Source of the DNA: Chloracidobacterium sp.
Lineage (GTDB): Bacteria > Acidobacteriota > Blastocatellia > Pyrinomonadales > Pyrinomonadaceae
NCBI GenBank assembly: GCA_016716305.1
Contig: JADJWP010000002.1
Span: 2,230,501 to 2,294,500 of the forward strand
Direction: 5' to 3'
Length of the DNA: 64,000 nt
In this document: piece after piece, positions 50,830 through 58,363 of the stretch
Layout of the letters: every line of letters starts with the position of its first letter
Position numbering within the stretch: position 1 is the first letter of the stretch
The notes under the pieces: generated by a model
The model's input: only the letters and a program-made list of their open reading frames with translations
Databases searched by the model: none
Told to the model about the DNA's origin: nothing
Program-made: the position numbers and the translations under genes

Positions 50830-51852
50830 ATGAAAAACGCGCTTCATTACATATCAATATTCCCCATTTTCCTTGTTGCATTGGCATCAGCGTTCTATTC
50901 AGCACCCGCGATCGAAGAGATCGATCGCACTCGAATCGCAGAGGTATACAGGATCGGCGAAAGACTTCAGGATCAACTTTGGCCCGGATGGAGCACGGCT
51001 CCCTTCGGTATCTTGTTCATCACTGATGACCACGAATTCTTAATTCGGCATCCGAAACCGAATGATGAATTCACGTCGATCGGACACGACAAACTCTTTA
51101 AGAGCGAGGTATTTGTCCGGCAACGGAAATTTCAAAAGAGCTTTCTTGCGACGTTTCCTGCCCTCGGCAACGGGCCTTTGATCGTTGTTGGAAAAGCTGA
51201 AAATACGTCAGACAAGACTTCGACGCGTTGGGTCTTTGTCGTCCTGCACGAACATTTTCACCAACTGCAATACTCGCGACCTGATTATTACCCGAGCGTC
51301 AACTCACTCGATCTTGCCGGCGGCGATACCACCGGAATGTGGCAGATCAACTATCCCTTTCCATATAGCGACCAAAAAATCGCCGGAGGATTTCGCGGGC
51401 TTGCCGACCTCCTACTGGCTGCGTACGAGACAAAAAGCGATGTCGACAGAAGGTCGAAGACTGCCGAATATTTGTCTGTCCGCCGGCGGTTTGCCGATTC
51501 GTTGAAGCCGAATGATCTGAGATACGCTTCGTTTCAGCTTTGGCAGGAGGGTATTTCGCGATACACCCAATATCGGATGGCAGAACTCGCGGGCCGAAAG
51601 ATGAAGCCGAGCAAGGCGTTTCGTTCGCTGCCTGATTACGTTCCGTTCGATCGAGAGGCCGAGCGCCTACTCGCGTCGACATTGAAAGAAATGCGATCGC
51701 TGGATATGGGAACCCGGGAACGTACAGTGTTCTATCCATTCGGTGCGGTCGAGGGTTTGCTGCTGGATCGTTTTGCTCCAAAATGGCGTGAAGACTATTT
51801 TAAAAAGAAATTCTCGCTCGAAAAGTTGTACCCTAACTGGATAACAAAATGA
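50830..51852 (+). CDS. Putative secreted HEHFH zinc metallopeptidase
   Basis: Exported protein (340 aa from MKNALHYISIF; an in-frame TTG six codons upstream is unlikely). An N-terminal helix (about residues 8-25) is a signal peptide or anchor. The putative zinc site is His140-Glu-His-Phe-His144 (VVLHEHFHQLQY), a clear HExxH helix, and a candidate third ligand is Glu240 in WQEGISRYTQYRMAE, as in gluzincins. The region between forms a mixed alpha/beta domain with FITDDHEFLIRHP before the motif. I cannot assign a MEROPS family. It is followed directly by a BCP peroxiredoxin gene (ATGA overlap). Confidence 0.72.
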   Translation: MKNALHYISIFPIFLVALASAFYSAPAIEEIDRTRIAEVYRIGERLQDQLWPGWSTAPFGILFITDDHEFLIRHPKPNDEFTSIGHDKLFKSEVFVRQRKFQKSFLATFPALGNGPLIVVGKAENTSDKTSTRWVFVVLHEHFHQLQYSRPDYYPSVNSLDLAGGDTTGMWQINYPFPYSDQKIAGGFRGLADLLLAAYETKSDVDRRSKTAEYLSVRRRFADSLKPNDLRYASFQLWQEGISRYTQYRMAELAGRKMKPSKAFRSLPDYVPFDREAERLLASTLKEMRSLDMGTRERTVFYPFGAVEGLLLDRFAPKWREDYFKKKFSLEKLYPNWITK

Positions 51853-52298
51853 ACATTGGAATCAACGCTCCGGAGTTTTCGCTGAAGGACGGCAATGGGA
51901 CTCAATGGTCGCTCGACGATCATCGCGGACAGACGGTCGTGCTGATCTTTTACCCTGCGGATAATTCACCCGTTTGCACGGCTCAGCTTTGTTCGGTGCG
52001 GGACCACTGGTCGGAGTATCAGGCGACCGGGGCTGAGGTTGTCGGGATATCGACTGACTCGGTTGAGTCGCATAAGGGGTTTGCCGAGAAAAATGAGCTG
52101 CCGCTGCGGCTATTGGCGGACACTGATGGCAAGGTTTCGGCGATGTATGGGATGAAGTCGTGGATTCCGGGGCGTTCGGCCCGTGGTGTGGTTGTGATCG
52201 ATGGTGACGGAAAGATCGCCTATCACAAAGTGCAGGCCCTTAGCCTGTTCAAGCCGGCTGACGAAGATGTCCTGGCGGCTATCGGGCGTGCCGGATAG
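51849..52298 (+). CDS. BCP-type peroxiredoxin
   Basis: Thioredoxin-fold peroxidase (149 aa) that reduces hydrogen peroxide and organic peroxides. Peroxidatic Cys43 and resolving Cys48 occur in FYPADNSPVCTAQLCSVRD, the BCP/PrxQ CxxxxC pattern in which both cysteines sit on one helix. The start MNIGINAPEFSLKDGNG and the C-terminal region RSARGVVVIDGDGKIAYHKV fit. It overlaps the upstream HEHFH gene by ATGA, so the two are co-translated; the reason is not obvious. Confidence 0.93.
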   Translation: MNIGINAPEFSLKDGNGTQWSLDDHRGQTVVLIFYPADNSPVCTAQLCSVRDHWSEYQATGAEVVGISTDSVESHKGFAEKNELPLRLLADTDGKVSAMYGMKSWIPGRSARGVVVIDGDGKIAYHKVQALSLFKPADEDVLAAIGRAG

Positions 52299-52332
52299 AT
52301 TTGAAATCAGCGCCCTGTGGTAGAATTTTAAT

Positions 52333-52626
52333 ATGGCGTTATTCGGCGAAAAATTTAAGTGCGGGCGGTGCGGGCAAAAGACTGAGCCGATGGGCTACGC
52401 TCCGATCCCGACCGAGCTCGGGCAGAAGATAGGTGCCGAGATGTGCGGCGAATGTTGGAAAGAATGGCTGAAAAAGCAGAACCAGCTTATCAATCATTTT
52501 GGGATCGATGTTTCGAATCCAGACTCTCACGAGTTTCTTTTCGACAACATGAAGATCTTCTTTTACAACGAAGGCGTGGAACTGGCACAGATCGATACAT
52601 CGCAGGAAGGCAAGGTCAACTGGTAA
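52333..52626 (+). CDS. YggX-like Fe(II)-trafficking protein with an extra zinc ribbon
   Basis: Small protein (97 aa) whose C-terminal half matches YggX (oxidative-damage protection, iron trafficking): PTELGQKIGAEM, CWKEWLKKQNQLINHFG and FLFDNMKIFFYNEG follow the E. coli YggX order. In addition, it carries a zinc-ribbon-like set of cysteines absent from YggX: Cys10, Cys13 (FKCGRCGQK) and Cys38, Cys41 (EMCGECWKE). The neighbouring BCP gene supports an oxidative-stress role. It converges on, and overlaps by 11 bases, a tiny DUF2256 gene. Confidence 0.85.
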   Translation: MALFGEKFKCGRCGQKTEPMGYAPIPTELGQKIGAEMCGECWKEWLKKQNQLINHFGIDVSNPDSHEFLFDNMKIFFYNEGVELAQIDTSQEGKVNW

Positions 52627-52777
52627 TTGCCGTTTTTGTCCGGCGACAGCGCTCCGAACAGAATTTAATGGCTTCCCAGTTTCGTCTCCAGCGTGCACGC
52701 CAGACCATCGGACGGCCGCACCGCTCGCAGATCTTGGTTGGAAGGTCACGCTTTTTGTATTTTCCGAGCGGTTTCAT
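52616..52777 (-). CDS. Tiny DUF2256 zinc-ribbon protein (53 aa)
   Basis: Missed by length cut-offs but clear in sequence. It reads MKPLGKYKKRDLPTKICERC, then GRPMVWRARWRRNWEAIKFC and SERCRRTKTAITS. The four cysteines, CxxCGRPMVWR and FCSERCRR match DUF2256, a basic zinc-ribbon family of unknown function. An AAAGGA is immediately upstream of the ATG, so spacing is short. The stop overlaps the end of the YggX-like gene by 11 bases, and the start is nine bases from the divergent Ate-like gene. Confidence 0.8.
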   Translation of the reverse strand: MKPLGKYKKRDLPTKICERCGRPMVWRARWRRNWEAIKFCSERCRRTKTAITS

Positions 52778-52786
52778 TCCTTTCCG

Positions 52787-53461
52787 ATGTTCTTCAACGA
52801 CCTTGAGCTAATCAACGAACAATTCAATTGTGATTTCGCTCGCCCAGACCAGATGGATGCTCTCTGGGAGCAAGGTTGGCGTCATTTCGGAAATCACTTC
52901 TTCCGATACAATCTCGGGTTCCACAACGACGAGATCCAGTGTGTCTTGCCGCTCAGGATTCGCCTCGCGCATTTCACGTTCTCAAAAAGCCAGCGTCGAA
53001 ACCTTCGGCGTAACACGTCGCTGCGGACGAAGATCGGCCCACTGAACCTCACTCCTGAAGCCGAGAGACTTTTCGTCCGGCATAAGATCAGATTTCGCGA
53101 AGGCGTCCCGGAGTCGCTCAGCAATTTTGTCCCGCGTCGTGCGGCCGATTCGCCGGCCGATACTATGCAGCTGAGCGTGTTCGACGGCGAACGACTCGTA
53201 GCCGAAAGCTATTTCGATGCCGGTGCGACCGCCCTTTCAGGTATCTATGCGATGTTCGATCCGGAAATGGCAAAGTATGGCCTCGGCGTGTTCACGCTCT
53301 TGAAAGAGATCGAGTTCGCGATCGACGCCAAAAAGGAACTCTACTATCTTGGCTATGCTTACGAGGGAGCGTCCTTTTACGATTACAAAAAACGCTTCCG
53401 TGCAACGGAAGCGTTCGATTGGGCCGACACCTGGTATCCGGTCGCGGCAAACACCGCGTGA
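52787..53461 (+). CDS. Arginyl/leucyl-tRNA-protein transferase (Ate1/Bpt-like), short form
   Basis: Aminoacyl-transferase that adds an amino acid to protein N-termini, the N-degron pathway that feeds ClpS/ClpAP. The Ate C-terminal GNAT-like domain is clear: LPLRIRLAHFTFSKSQRRNLRRN (family signature), YFDAGATALSGIYAMFDPEMAKYGLGVF and YLGYAYEGASFYDYKKRF. At 224 aa it lacks most of the cysteine-containing N-terminal Ate domain (no CxYC). The transferred amino acid cannot be assigned. A minus-strand terminator is embedded near its 3' end. Confidence 0.83.
   Translation: MFFNDLELINEQFNCDFARPDQMDALWEQGWRHFGNHFFRYNLGFHNDEIQCVLPLRIRLAHFTFSKSQRRNLRRNTSLRTKIGPLNLTPEAERLFVRHKIRFREGVPESLSNFVPRRAADSPADTMQLSVFDGERLVAESYFDAGATALSGIYAMFDPEMAKYGLGVFTLLKEIEFAIDAKKELYYLGYAYEGASFYDYKKRFRATEAFDWADTWYPVAANTA
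53385..53415 (-). terminator. Minus-strand terminator inside the Ate-like gene
   Basis: AACGCTTCCGT and ACGGAAGCGTT form an 11-base perfect stem with a three-base loop; on the minus strand it is followed by TTTTTT. It lies about 105 bases beyond the VOC gene stop and inside the last 75 bases of the convergent Ate-like coding region. Confidence 0.82.
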
Positions 53462-53518
53462 TCGCGAATTTCCGAGACCATTTTGTTTGCCGCAACTTCG
53501 TTTCCGAGTTCAACAGCG

Positions 53519-54082
53519 TCAACCGATGATGCTCAGTTCGGTCGGCAGCACGCGATCGTTTGCCGGATGTGTCTGTTGCAGGGTTGATGCGAAAGCGGCT
53601 TCCATGAATTTCGGATCAGTGATCTCAATATATCTCTGCGTCTGTTCGGGCGTCATAACTTCCAGCATGAAAGTGTTCTCGAGCCATACCTCGACGAGCT
53701 GAAACAATCCGCCGCCGCGATTGCAGACAAGCACGCGCCAGCCTTCTCGTTTCGCCAACTCGCGGATCTCATCAATGCTTTTAGAGGTGTTGATGTTCAG
53801 ATGTGTCGCTACATAACGCGGAACGAACTCGCTTCTAACGAACTGTGCTTCGTGCTCTTCGGTGACGGCATCAGGGTCGTTCTCATCCGGTAGCCCCTCG
53901 CCCGGGACGAGCACGGTTCCTGCGGGCGTTATCTCAACAGCCGATCCTCGGCCGTCGTTGGCAAGAACGAAAAATGAATTTGGTGCGGGCGGAAACGGAT
54001 AAACATAACCGTCCCAAAGCTCTGCCAGAAAATTAGCGACCCTTTCGGGCTCATTAACAGCGATTGAAATATGATTGATCAT
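53519..54082 (-). CDS. VOC-family (glyoxalase-like) protein
   Basis: Vicinal-oxygen-chelate fold (187 aa). The start MINHISIAVNEPERVANFLAE at 54082 is chosen over an upstream ATG at 54133 because GAGGAG lies about ten bases before it. A first beta-alpha-beta-beta-beta half and a second half containing HLNINTSKSIDEIRELAKREGW and NTFMLEVMTPEQTQRYIE are visible. The usual metal positions are not obvious, so a binding protein is as likely as an enzyme. It follows the photolyase gene by 81 bases and probably shares its transcript. Confidence 0.78.
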   Translation of the reverse strand: MINHISIAVNEPERVANFLAELWDGYVYPFPPAPNSFFVLANDGRGSAVEITPAGTVLVPGEGLPDENDPDAVTEEHEAQFVRSEFVPRYVATHLNINTSKSIDEIRELAKREGWRVLVCNRGGGLFQLVEVWLENTFMLEVMTPEQTQRYIEITDPKFMEAAFASTLQQTHPANDRVLPTELSIIG

Positions 54083-54086
54083 TGCC

Positions 54087-54145
54087 AAAAACTCCTCGAA
54101 TATATGATCGGGACATTTCGTCTCCATCCACATACGCGGAGTTTT
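54087..54145 (-). promoter_or_regulatory. Possible hairpin hiding the VOC ribosome site
   Basis: Minus-strand CAAAACTCCGCG can pair with CGAGGAGTTTTT (ten of 11 central pairs), and the GAGGAG is the ribosome site of the VOC gene. The loop is about 40 bases, so folding is uncertain. Confidence 0.3.
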
Positions 54146-54163
54146 GCGGCGGCGCGTGTCAGG

Positions 54164-55540
54164 TCAAAGCATCTTTGTCAGCGCAATATACTTTTTCGAA
54201 TCGAACTTCTTTCCGGTGCTGCCGCTCGTCATGTAGCGTATCTGGCCGAACACGGGCCGTTCCATCCACGGCCGGTCGTGCTTGCCGAAGCACCAGAGGA
54301 TGCCGGCATATGAGTTCGGGTTGCGGCCGTCGAGGCAGTATTTATTGTTGAGGTGAACAAGTGTCTCAAAAGCGAGCTCGTAAGACGGCGACCACGCAAT
54401 GACGTTCTTGCCCCAGAGCATCCTGACGTAGTTATGCATCTCGCCGGTCGTGACCATTTCACGCTGGCAGGCGTTCCAAAGTTCGTCGTGCGTTTCGCCT
54501 GCTTCGAGTTGTTCGAGCGAGTATGTAACGTCACGTTCGTCTGCGGCATGCGCCCGCATTGTCTTATGTACCCATGACGGAAGTGCCTCGAGCGAATCGT
54601 ATTTCGGATTGTGCCGTGTCATGTTATACGAAAGCTCCCGCCGAACGATAAGCTCTTCGAGGTAAGCATCTTTCGATTCTTGAGGTGCGTCCGCGTCCTG
54701 TACGGCGAGTGCGATCTCAAGCGGTGACAAGAAGCCAAAGTGTAAGTACGACGAAAGCCGCGACGATCCTACGCGGTCGGGTTTGTTTCGTGCAGTTTCG
54801 TAATCGGGCAAGATCTCTTCGACAAATTTCTTGAGACGCTTTCGGCCGTTCGCCGTCCCGCCATGATAAACATCCGACGGCTTCACCGAATGATCGATAT
54901 CGCACGCGGCAACCAGCGAGCTTATCGCTTCAGCCGTCACGACCGTCTCCGGACAATCGACGTCCAACTCGAGCGAGCCGTACTCGACCGATTCCTCGAC
55001 GAACGGCTTTAAATAATTCGGAAGCAGCTTTTTGATCTTCGGCCTGATCGTGTATGCCGCGTATTCTTCCTTGTCGAACTTGGACATCGGCACGATCCCA
55101 TTCGAATCGACCGCGTGGACGGGAATGTCCGCCCGCTCGGCGATCCGTCGGTTGTGGCCGGGAATGATGAAGCAGGGAAAGTCGTCAGTGACGATCAACG
55201 CGGCATCTTTCGCGAGCGTCGCGACCGTGTTCTTCGCCGAACTTTCATCCTTCTGCAGATAGAAGATGTAACGAATGCCGAGCCGTTCAAATTCTTTACG
55301 CTTCTCCTCAACACCCTCAAGAATGAACGTATGCAGCCGGTCGCTCGCCCACGGGTAGTAATACTTCAACCCTTCATAAACCACCAGCGGCAGTTTAAGT
55401 TCGTTCGCCTTCCGTATCGCCCAAACAAGCGCATGGTTATGCGACGTCCGCTTGAACATCTGAATCCAATACACAACATAGCGACCCTTTGTGTTGATAT
55501 CTTTCTGATTTAGCAGGACTACTCTTTCGTTGATCCGCAT
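54164..55540 (-). CDS. Class II CPD photolyase
   Basis: Light-dependent repair of cyclobutane pyrimidine dimers (458 aa from MRINERVVLLNQKDI; an upstream in-frame codon at 55579 is not needed). The class II markers are VYWIQMFKRTSHNHAL in the antenna domain, EELIVRRELSYNM, and the C-terminal MHNYVRMLWGKNVIAWS, LNNKYCLDGRNPNSYAGI and HDRPWMERPVFGQIRYM, which hold the FAD pocket and tryptophans. Class II enzymes occur in plants, animals, methanogens and scattered bacteria. Its presence fits a surface-exposed lifestyle. It is followed on the same strand by the VOC gene. Confidence 0.94.
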   Translation of the reverse strand: MRINERVVLLNQKDINTKGRYVVYWIQMFKRTSHNHALVWAIRKANELKLPLVVYEGLKYYYPWASDRLHTFILEGVEEKRKEFERLGIRYIFYLQKDESSAKNTVATLAKDAALIVTDDFPCFIIPGHNRRIAERADIPVHAVDSNGIVPMSKFDKEEYAAYTIRPKIKKLLPNYLKPFVEESVEYGSLELDVDCPETVVTAEAISSLVAACDIDHSVKPSDVYHGGTANGRKRLKKFVEEILPDYETARNKPDRVGSSRLSSYLHFGFLSPLEIALAVQDADAPQESKDAYLEELIVRRELSYNMTRHNPKYDSLEALPSWVHKTMRAHAADERDVTYSLEQLEAGETHDELWNACQREMVTTGEMHNYVRMLWGKNVIAWSPSYELAFETLVHLNNKYCLDGRNPNSYAGILWCFGKHDRPWMERPVFGQIRYMTSGSTGKKFDSKKYIALTKML

Positions 55541-55557
55541 CTTCGATTTAATATAAT

Positions 55558-55691
55558 CCACAGAGGTCACAGAGAGCACCGAGAAATATGAAATATATAA
55601 GTCTGTTCTTCCGCGAACTTTTATCTACCTATCGATTCGTCAAGCCGGCTCATTTGGTTTTCACCCTCTGTGCCCTCTGTGTTCTCTGTGG
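55558..55691. repeat. Dispersed-type inverted repeat over a gene start
   Basis: The left arm CCACAGAGGTCACAGAGAGC (55558-55577, continuing to GAG at 55583) and the right arm CTCTGTGCCCTCTGTGTTCT (from 55666, ending CTCTGTGG at 55691) are reverse complements with few mismatches, about 80 bases apart. Both are made of repeated CACAGAG/CTCTGTG units, a kind of dispersed sequence seen in many environmental genomes. The right arm encodes part of the NAGPA signal peptide. Confidence 0.65.
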
Positions 55692-56760
55692 CAAAACTCC
55701 CGCACAGGATTTCAAACAGCTCCATCCCGGCGTCGAGTACGCACAAGTCGAACACAAACTCGGCGATGATCCGGTGAAGATCAACCTCCTGCGGCTCGAC
55801 CGAACAAAGATCAGACTCGATGTCGTGCATGCCGGAGATTCGGCGATCGGGGTGGAGACCACGTCTTCGATCGCGAAACGCCGAAATGCTGTCGCCGCTA
55901 TCAATTCCGGATTCTTTCGGCTCGACAAGAGTGCTTACCTCGGAGATGCCTCGGGCGTGCTTATGATCGACCGCATTCTTTTCAGCGAATCCCTAAATGA
56001 TCGGACAGCACTTTTCATTTCGGACTACCCAGTAACGAACCTCGGTTTTGGTCAGGTTAGGACCGAACATTTCCTGGAATGGGACGGCCGAAAGCTTCCG
56101 GTCCACGGTATCAACCGTGAAGGAAAGGCGGACGAGATCGTCGTTTACGAAAAGGCGTTCGGTTCCTCTACTCCGCCTGGCTTCGCTGGCGTCAACATAA
56201 CCATTCTGAATGGCAGGGTGGCTTCAGTAAGCAAGGCGGCAAACATAGAGATACCAGCCAAAGGATACGTGATCTCTGCCTCAGGAAAGCTTGCCACTGA
56301 GCTTTCGGGTATCCGGCCCGGTGACGACGTTAGCTACTATCGGCTTCCACTGCTTCTTCGGGATGGACTTCGGCTGCCGCTTGAGATGGTGGACGACATC
56401 GTTGCGGGCGTCCCCCAACTCATCAAGAACGGCAAGATCGACATAACTTGGGAGCAGGAGAAGGCGAGCAGGTCGTTTGCCGAGACGCGGCATCCGCGGA
56501 CGGCGGTGGCGAAATTGAAGGACGGCAAGTTTCTGATGATGACGGTCGATGGCCGCCAGCCGGGCGTGAGCGTCGGGATGTCGCTGCAGGAATTGGCGGA
56601 GTATCTTTTCTCGCTCGGTGCGGTCGACGCAATGAACCTCGACGGCGGCGGATCGACGACGATGTTCCTCGACGGCAAGGTTGTCAACAAACCCTCCGAC
56701 CCGTCCGGCGAACGCAAGATCGGCGACGCGATCCTGGTAACATTGCGAAAGAACAGGTAA
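55588..56760 (+). CDS. NAGPA-domain (phosphodiester glycosidase-like) exported protein
   Basis: Protein of 390 aa. The signal peptide (LVFTLCALCVLCGKTPAQ) is encoded by one arm of a repeat. The NAGPA/DUF2233 domain includes AAINSGFFRLD, RHPRTAVAKLKDGKFLMMTVDGRQPG, SVGMSLQELAEYLFSLGAVDAMNLDGGGSTTMF and GERKIGDAILV. Human NAGPA uncovers mannose-6-phosphate; bacterial relatives act on glycan phosphodiesters or peptidoglycan-like substrates, but the target here is unknown. It converges on the flavin hydroxylase gene with four bases between. Confidence 0.9.
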   Translation: MKYISLFFRELLSTYRFVKPAHLVFTLCALCVLCGKTPAQDFKQLHPGVEYAQVEHKLGDDPVKINLLRLDRTKIRLDVVHAGDSAIGVETTSSIAKRRNAVAAINSGFFRLDKSAYLGDASGVLMIDRILFSESLNDRTALFISDYPVTNLGFGQVRTEHFLEWDGRKLPVHGINREGKADEIVVYEKAFGSSTPPGFAGVNITILNGRVASVSKAANIEIPAKGYVISASGKLATELSGIRPGDDVSYYRLPLLLRDGLRLPLEMVDDIVAGVPQLIKNGKIDITWEQEKASRSFAETRHPRTAVAKLKDGKFLMMTVDGRQPGVSVGMSLQELAEYLFSLGAVDAMNLDGGGSTTMFLDGKVVNKPSDPSGERKIGDAILVTLRKNR

Positions 56761-56764
56761 GCGG

Positions 56765-58300
56765 CTATTCGAACTTTTGCAGGTACTGCCCGATTCGGTT
56801 CGGCGAGAGGTCGTCCGAGAGCAGCCCAATGTAGTTGTCCGGCCGAAGGATCACAAAGAACGGATCGTTATAGCCGAACGCCTCCTGCACCTTCGTGTCG
56901 AGTGGATATACGTGCGAATCAATTCGTTCCTTCCATTTGTTCAAGAGCGCATCAGGAAGAGGCAGGATCTCGGAGGCTGCATCTGAGAAGATAACAAGGT
57001 GAAATATCGGCGCACGAAGGTCGTTGTAAATACTCCGTCCGTCGATCTCAAGCCAGGGCATTCGATCCCCGGCTTTCACTGCAAAGCTGCCTACTGTCTC
57101 GCTCAGCGAACTCTCACGATAACTTATACCGATCTGCGAGACGAGTGGAAAAACGATCCTTTTCACTGCGTCGAAGCTTAGCGCAAAATTCGCAACATAC
57201 GGGAAAACATTTTTCCTGACGAATGAGGTGAACCATTCATCGCTTGCCGCAAGATCGAAGACCCGGTCAGTTGTGCTGAGTAACCGCTTGGCGTTCGGCA
57301 GCCTTTCCTCGTTATAACTTTCAAGCAGTGAATTCGGAGAGCCGTACTTCAGAACCTGAGCAAGCTTCCACGCAAGGTTATATCCATCTTGAATTCCGGT
57401 GTTCATTCCCTGTGCACCGGCGGGCGTGTGAATGTGAGCTGCGTCACCCGCCAAGAAACATCGTCCCATCGAAAAGCTCTCCACGGATCGTGAGTGGACT
57501 TTGTAAACAGAACTCCAGTTGACTTTGATTATGTCAAACTTCAGCTCCGTGTCTTGCGTTACCTGTTGCTCGATCTCGTCAAAGAGTATCTCGCTCGGGT
57601 CTTTCTCATGCCCCTCGGGGAATGTGCCGACGATCCTCCAACGTCGCGTCCCGACCATCGGGAAAAAAGCAGTGAGCGTTTCGTCACCCAGATTAACGTG
57701 CAGCGCGTCATGCGAAAACTCCCAGTCGAGTTCGACGTCCGCAACATAGAACAATCGCTCAAAAGTAGCTCCTTCGAACTTGAGCCCAAGCGAATGACGA
57801 ACCGGACTATGAGCGCCGTCGCAGCCGACAATGTACCTGGCGCTAATTTCATCGCGGACTTCTTTGCATACGATCTGAGCGGAGACCGATGTCTCGTCGT
57901 GTGTAAAGCTCTCAAGTTTGCTCTGCCATTTCACGTCAACGCCGTACGATCTAAGATGGTCGTAAAGCAATGTCTCGTGAAGGCCTTGTTCGACAATTAG
58001 GAGAAACGGGAAAGGACTCATTCCCTTACCGATGTTTCGAAGATCGATCTCACCACGTACTTCACCGCCGCTGACGAGTCGAGCTTTCTCGGCGTGCGAA
58101 CCCTGCGCGATAAGCCTGTCGGCGATTTCCATCTGCTCATAAATCTCGAGGGTCCGAGCCTGAACACCGATCGCCTTCGAATGCGGAGTTGTTCCTTCGC
58201 GTTTATCGACGATCGCGAAGTCGACTCCGTATCGAGCCAGTTGGTTGGCCAATGACAACCCGGTTGGTCCGGCTCCTACGATCAAGACGTCCGTTTGCAT
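56765..58300 (-). CDS. FAD-dependent aromatic hydroxylase (PheA/TfdB-like)
   Basis: Class A flavoprotein monooxygenase (511 aa). The N-terminal Rossmann motif is VLIVGAGPTGLSLANQLARYG, the DG motif is VGCDGAHSPVRHSLG, and the GD motif is FLAGDAAHIHTPAGAQGMNTG. The C-terminal thioredoxin-like domain (about residues 390-510) is typical of phenol hydroxylase/TfdB/RdmE-like enzymes. It would hydroxylate an aromatic or polyketide-like substrate using NAD(P)H and oxygen; the substrate is unknown. It is divergent from the serine hydrolase gene across 63 bases. Confidence 0.9.
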   Translation of the reverse strand: MQTDVLIVGAGPTGLSLANQLARYGVDFAIVDKREGTTPHSKAIGVQARTLEIYEQMEIADRLIAQGSHAEKARLVSGGEVRGEIDLRNIGKGMSPFPFLLIVEQGLHETLLYDHLRSYGVDVKWQSKLESFTHDETSVSAQIVCKEVRDEISARYIVGCDGAHSPVRHSLGLKFEGATFERLFYVADVELDWEFSHDALHVNLGDETLTAFFPMVGTRRWRIVGTFPEGHEKDPSEILFDEIEQQVTQDTELKFDIIKVNWSSVYKVHSRSVESFSMGRCFLAGDAAHIHTPAGAQGMNTGIQDGYNLAWKLAQVLKYGSPNSLLESYNEERLPNAKRLLSTTDRVFDLAASDEWFTSFVRKNVFPYVANFALSFDAVKRIVFPLVSQIGISYRESSLSETVGSFAVKAGDRMPWLEIDGRSIYNDLRAPIFHLVIFSDAASEILPLPDALLNKWKERIDSHVYPLDTKVQEAFGYNDPFFVILRPDNYIGLLSDDLSPNRIGQYLQKFE

Positions 58301-58363
58301 ATGTGAATTGTATTCCTATACTTTTGAAACTGAAAACTCCTGCTCATTCATCACAAATCTGAT

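Noticed and set aside
52339..52749. 136-codon minus-strand frame over the YggX-like gene
   Set aside because: It is a shadow; the DUF2256 gene in another minus-strand frame explains the conserved sequence there.
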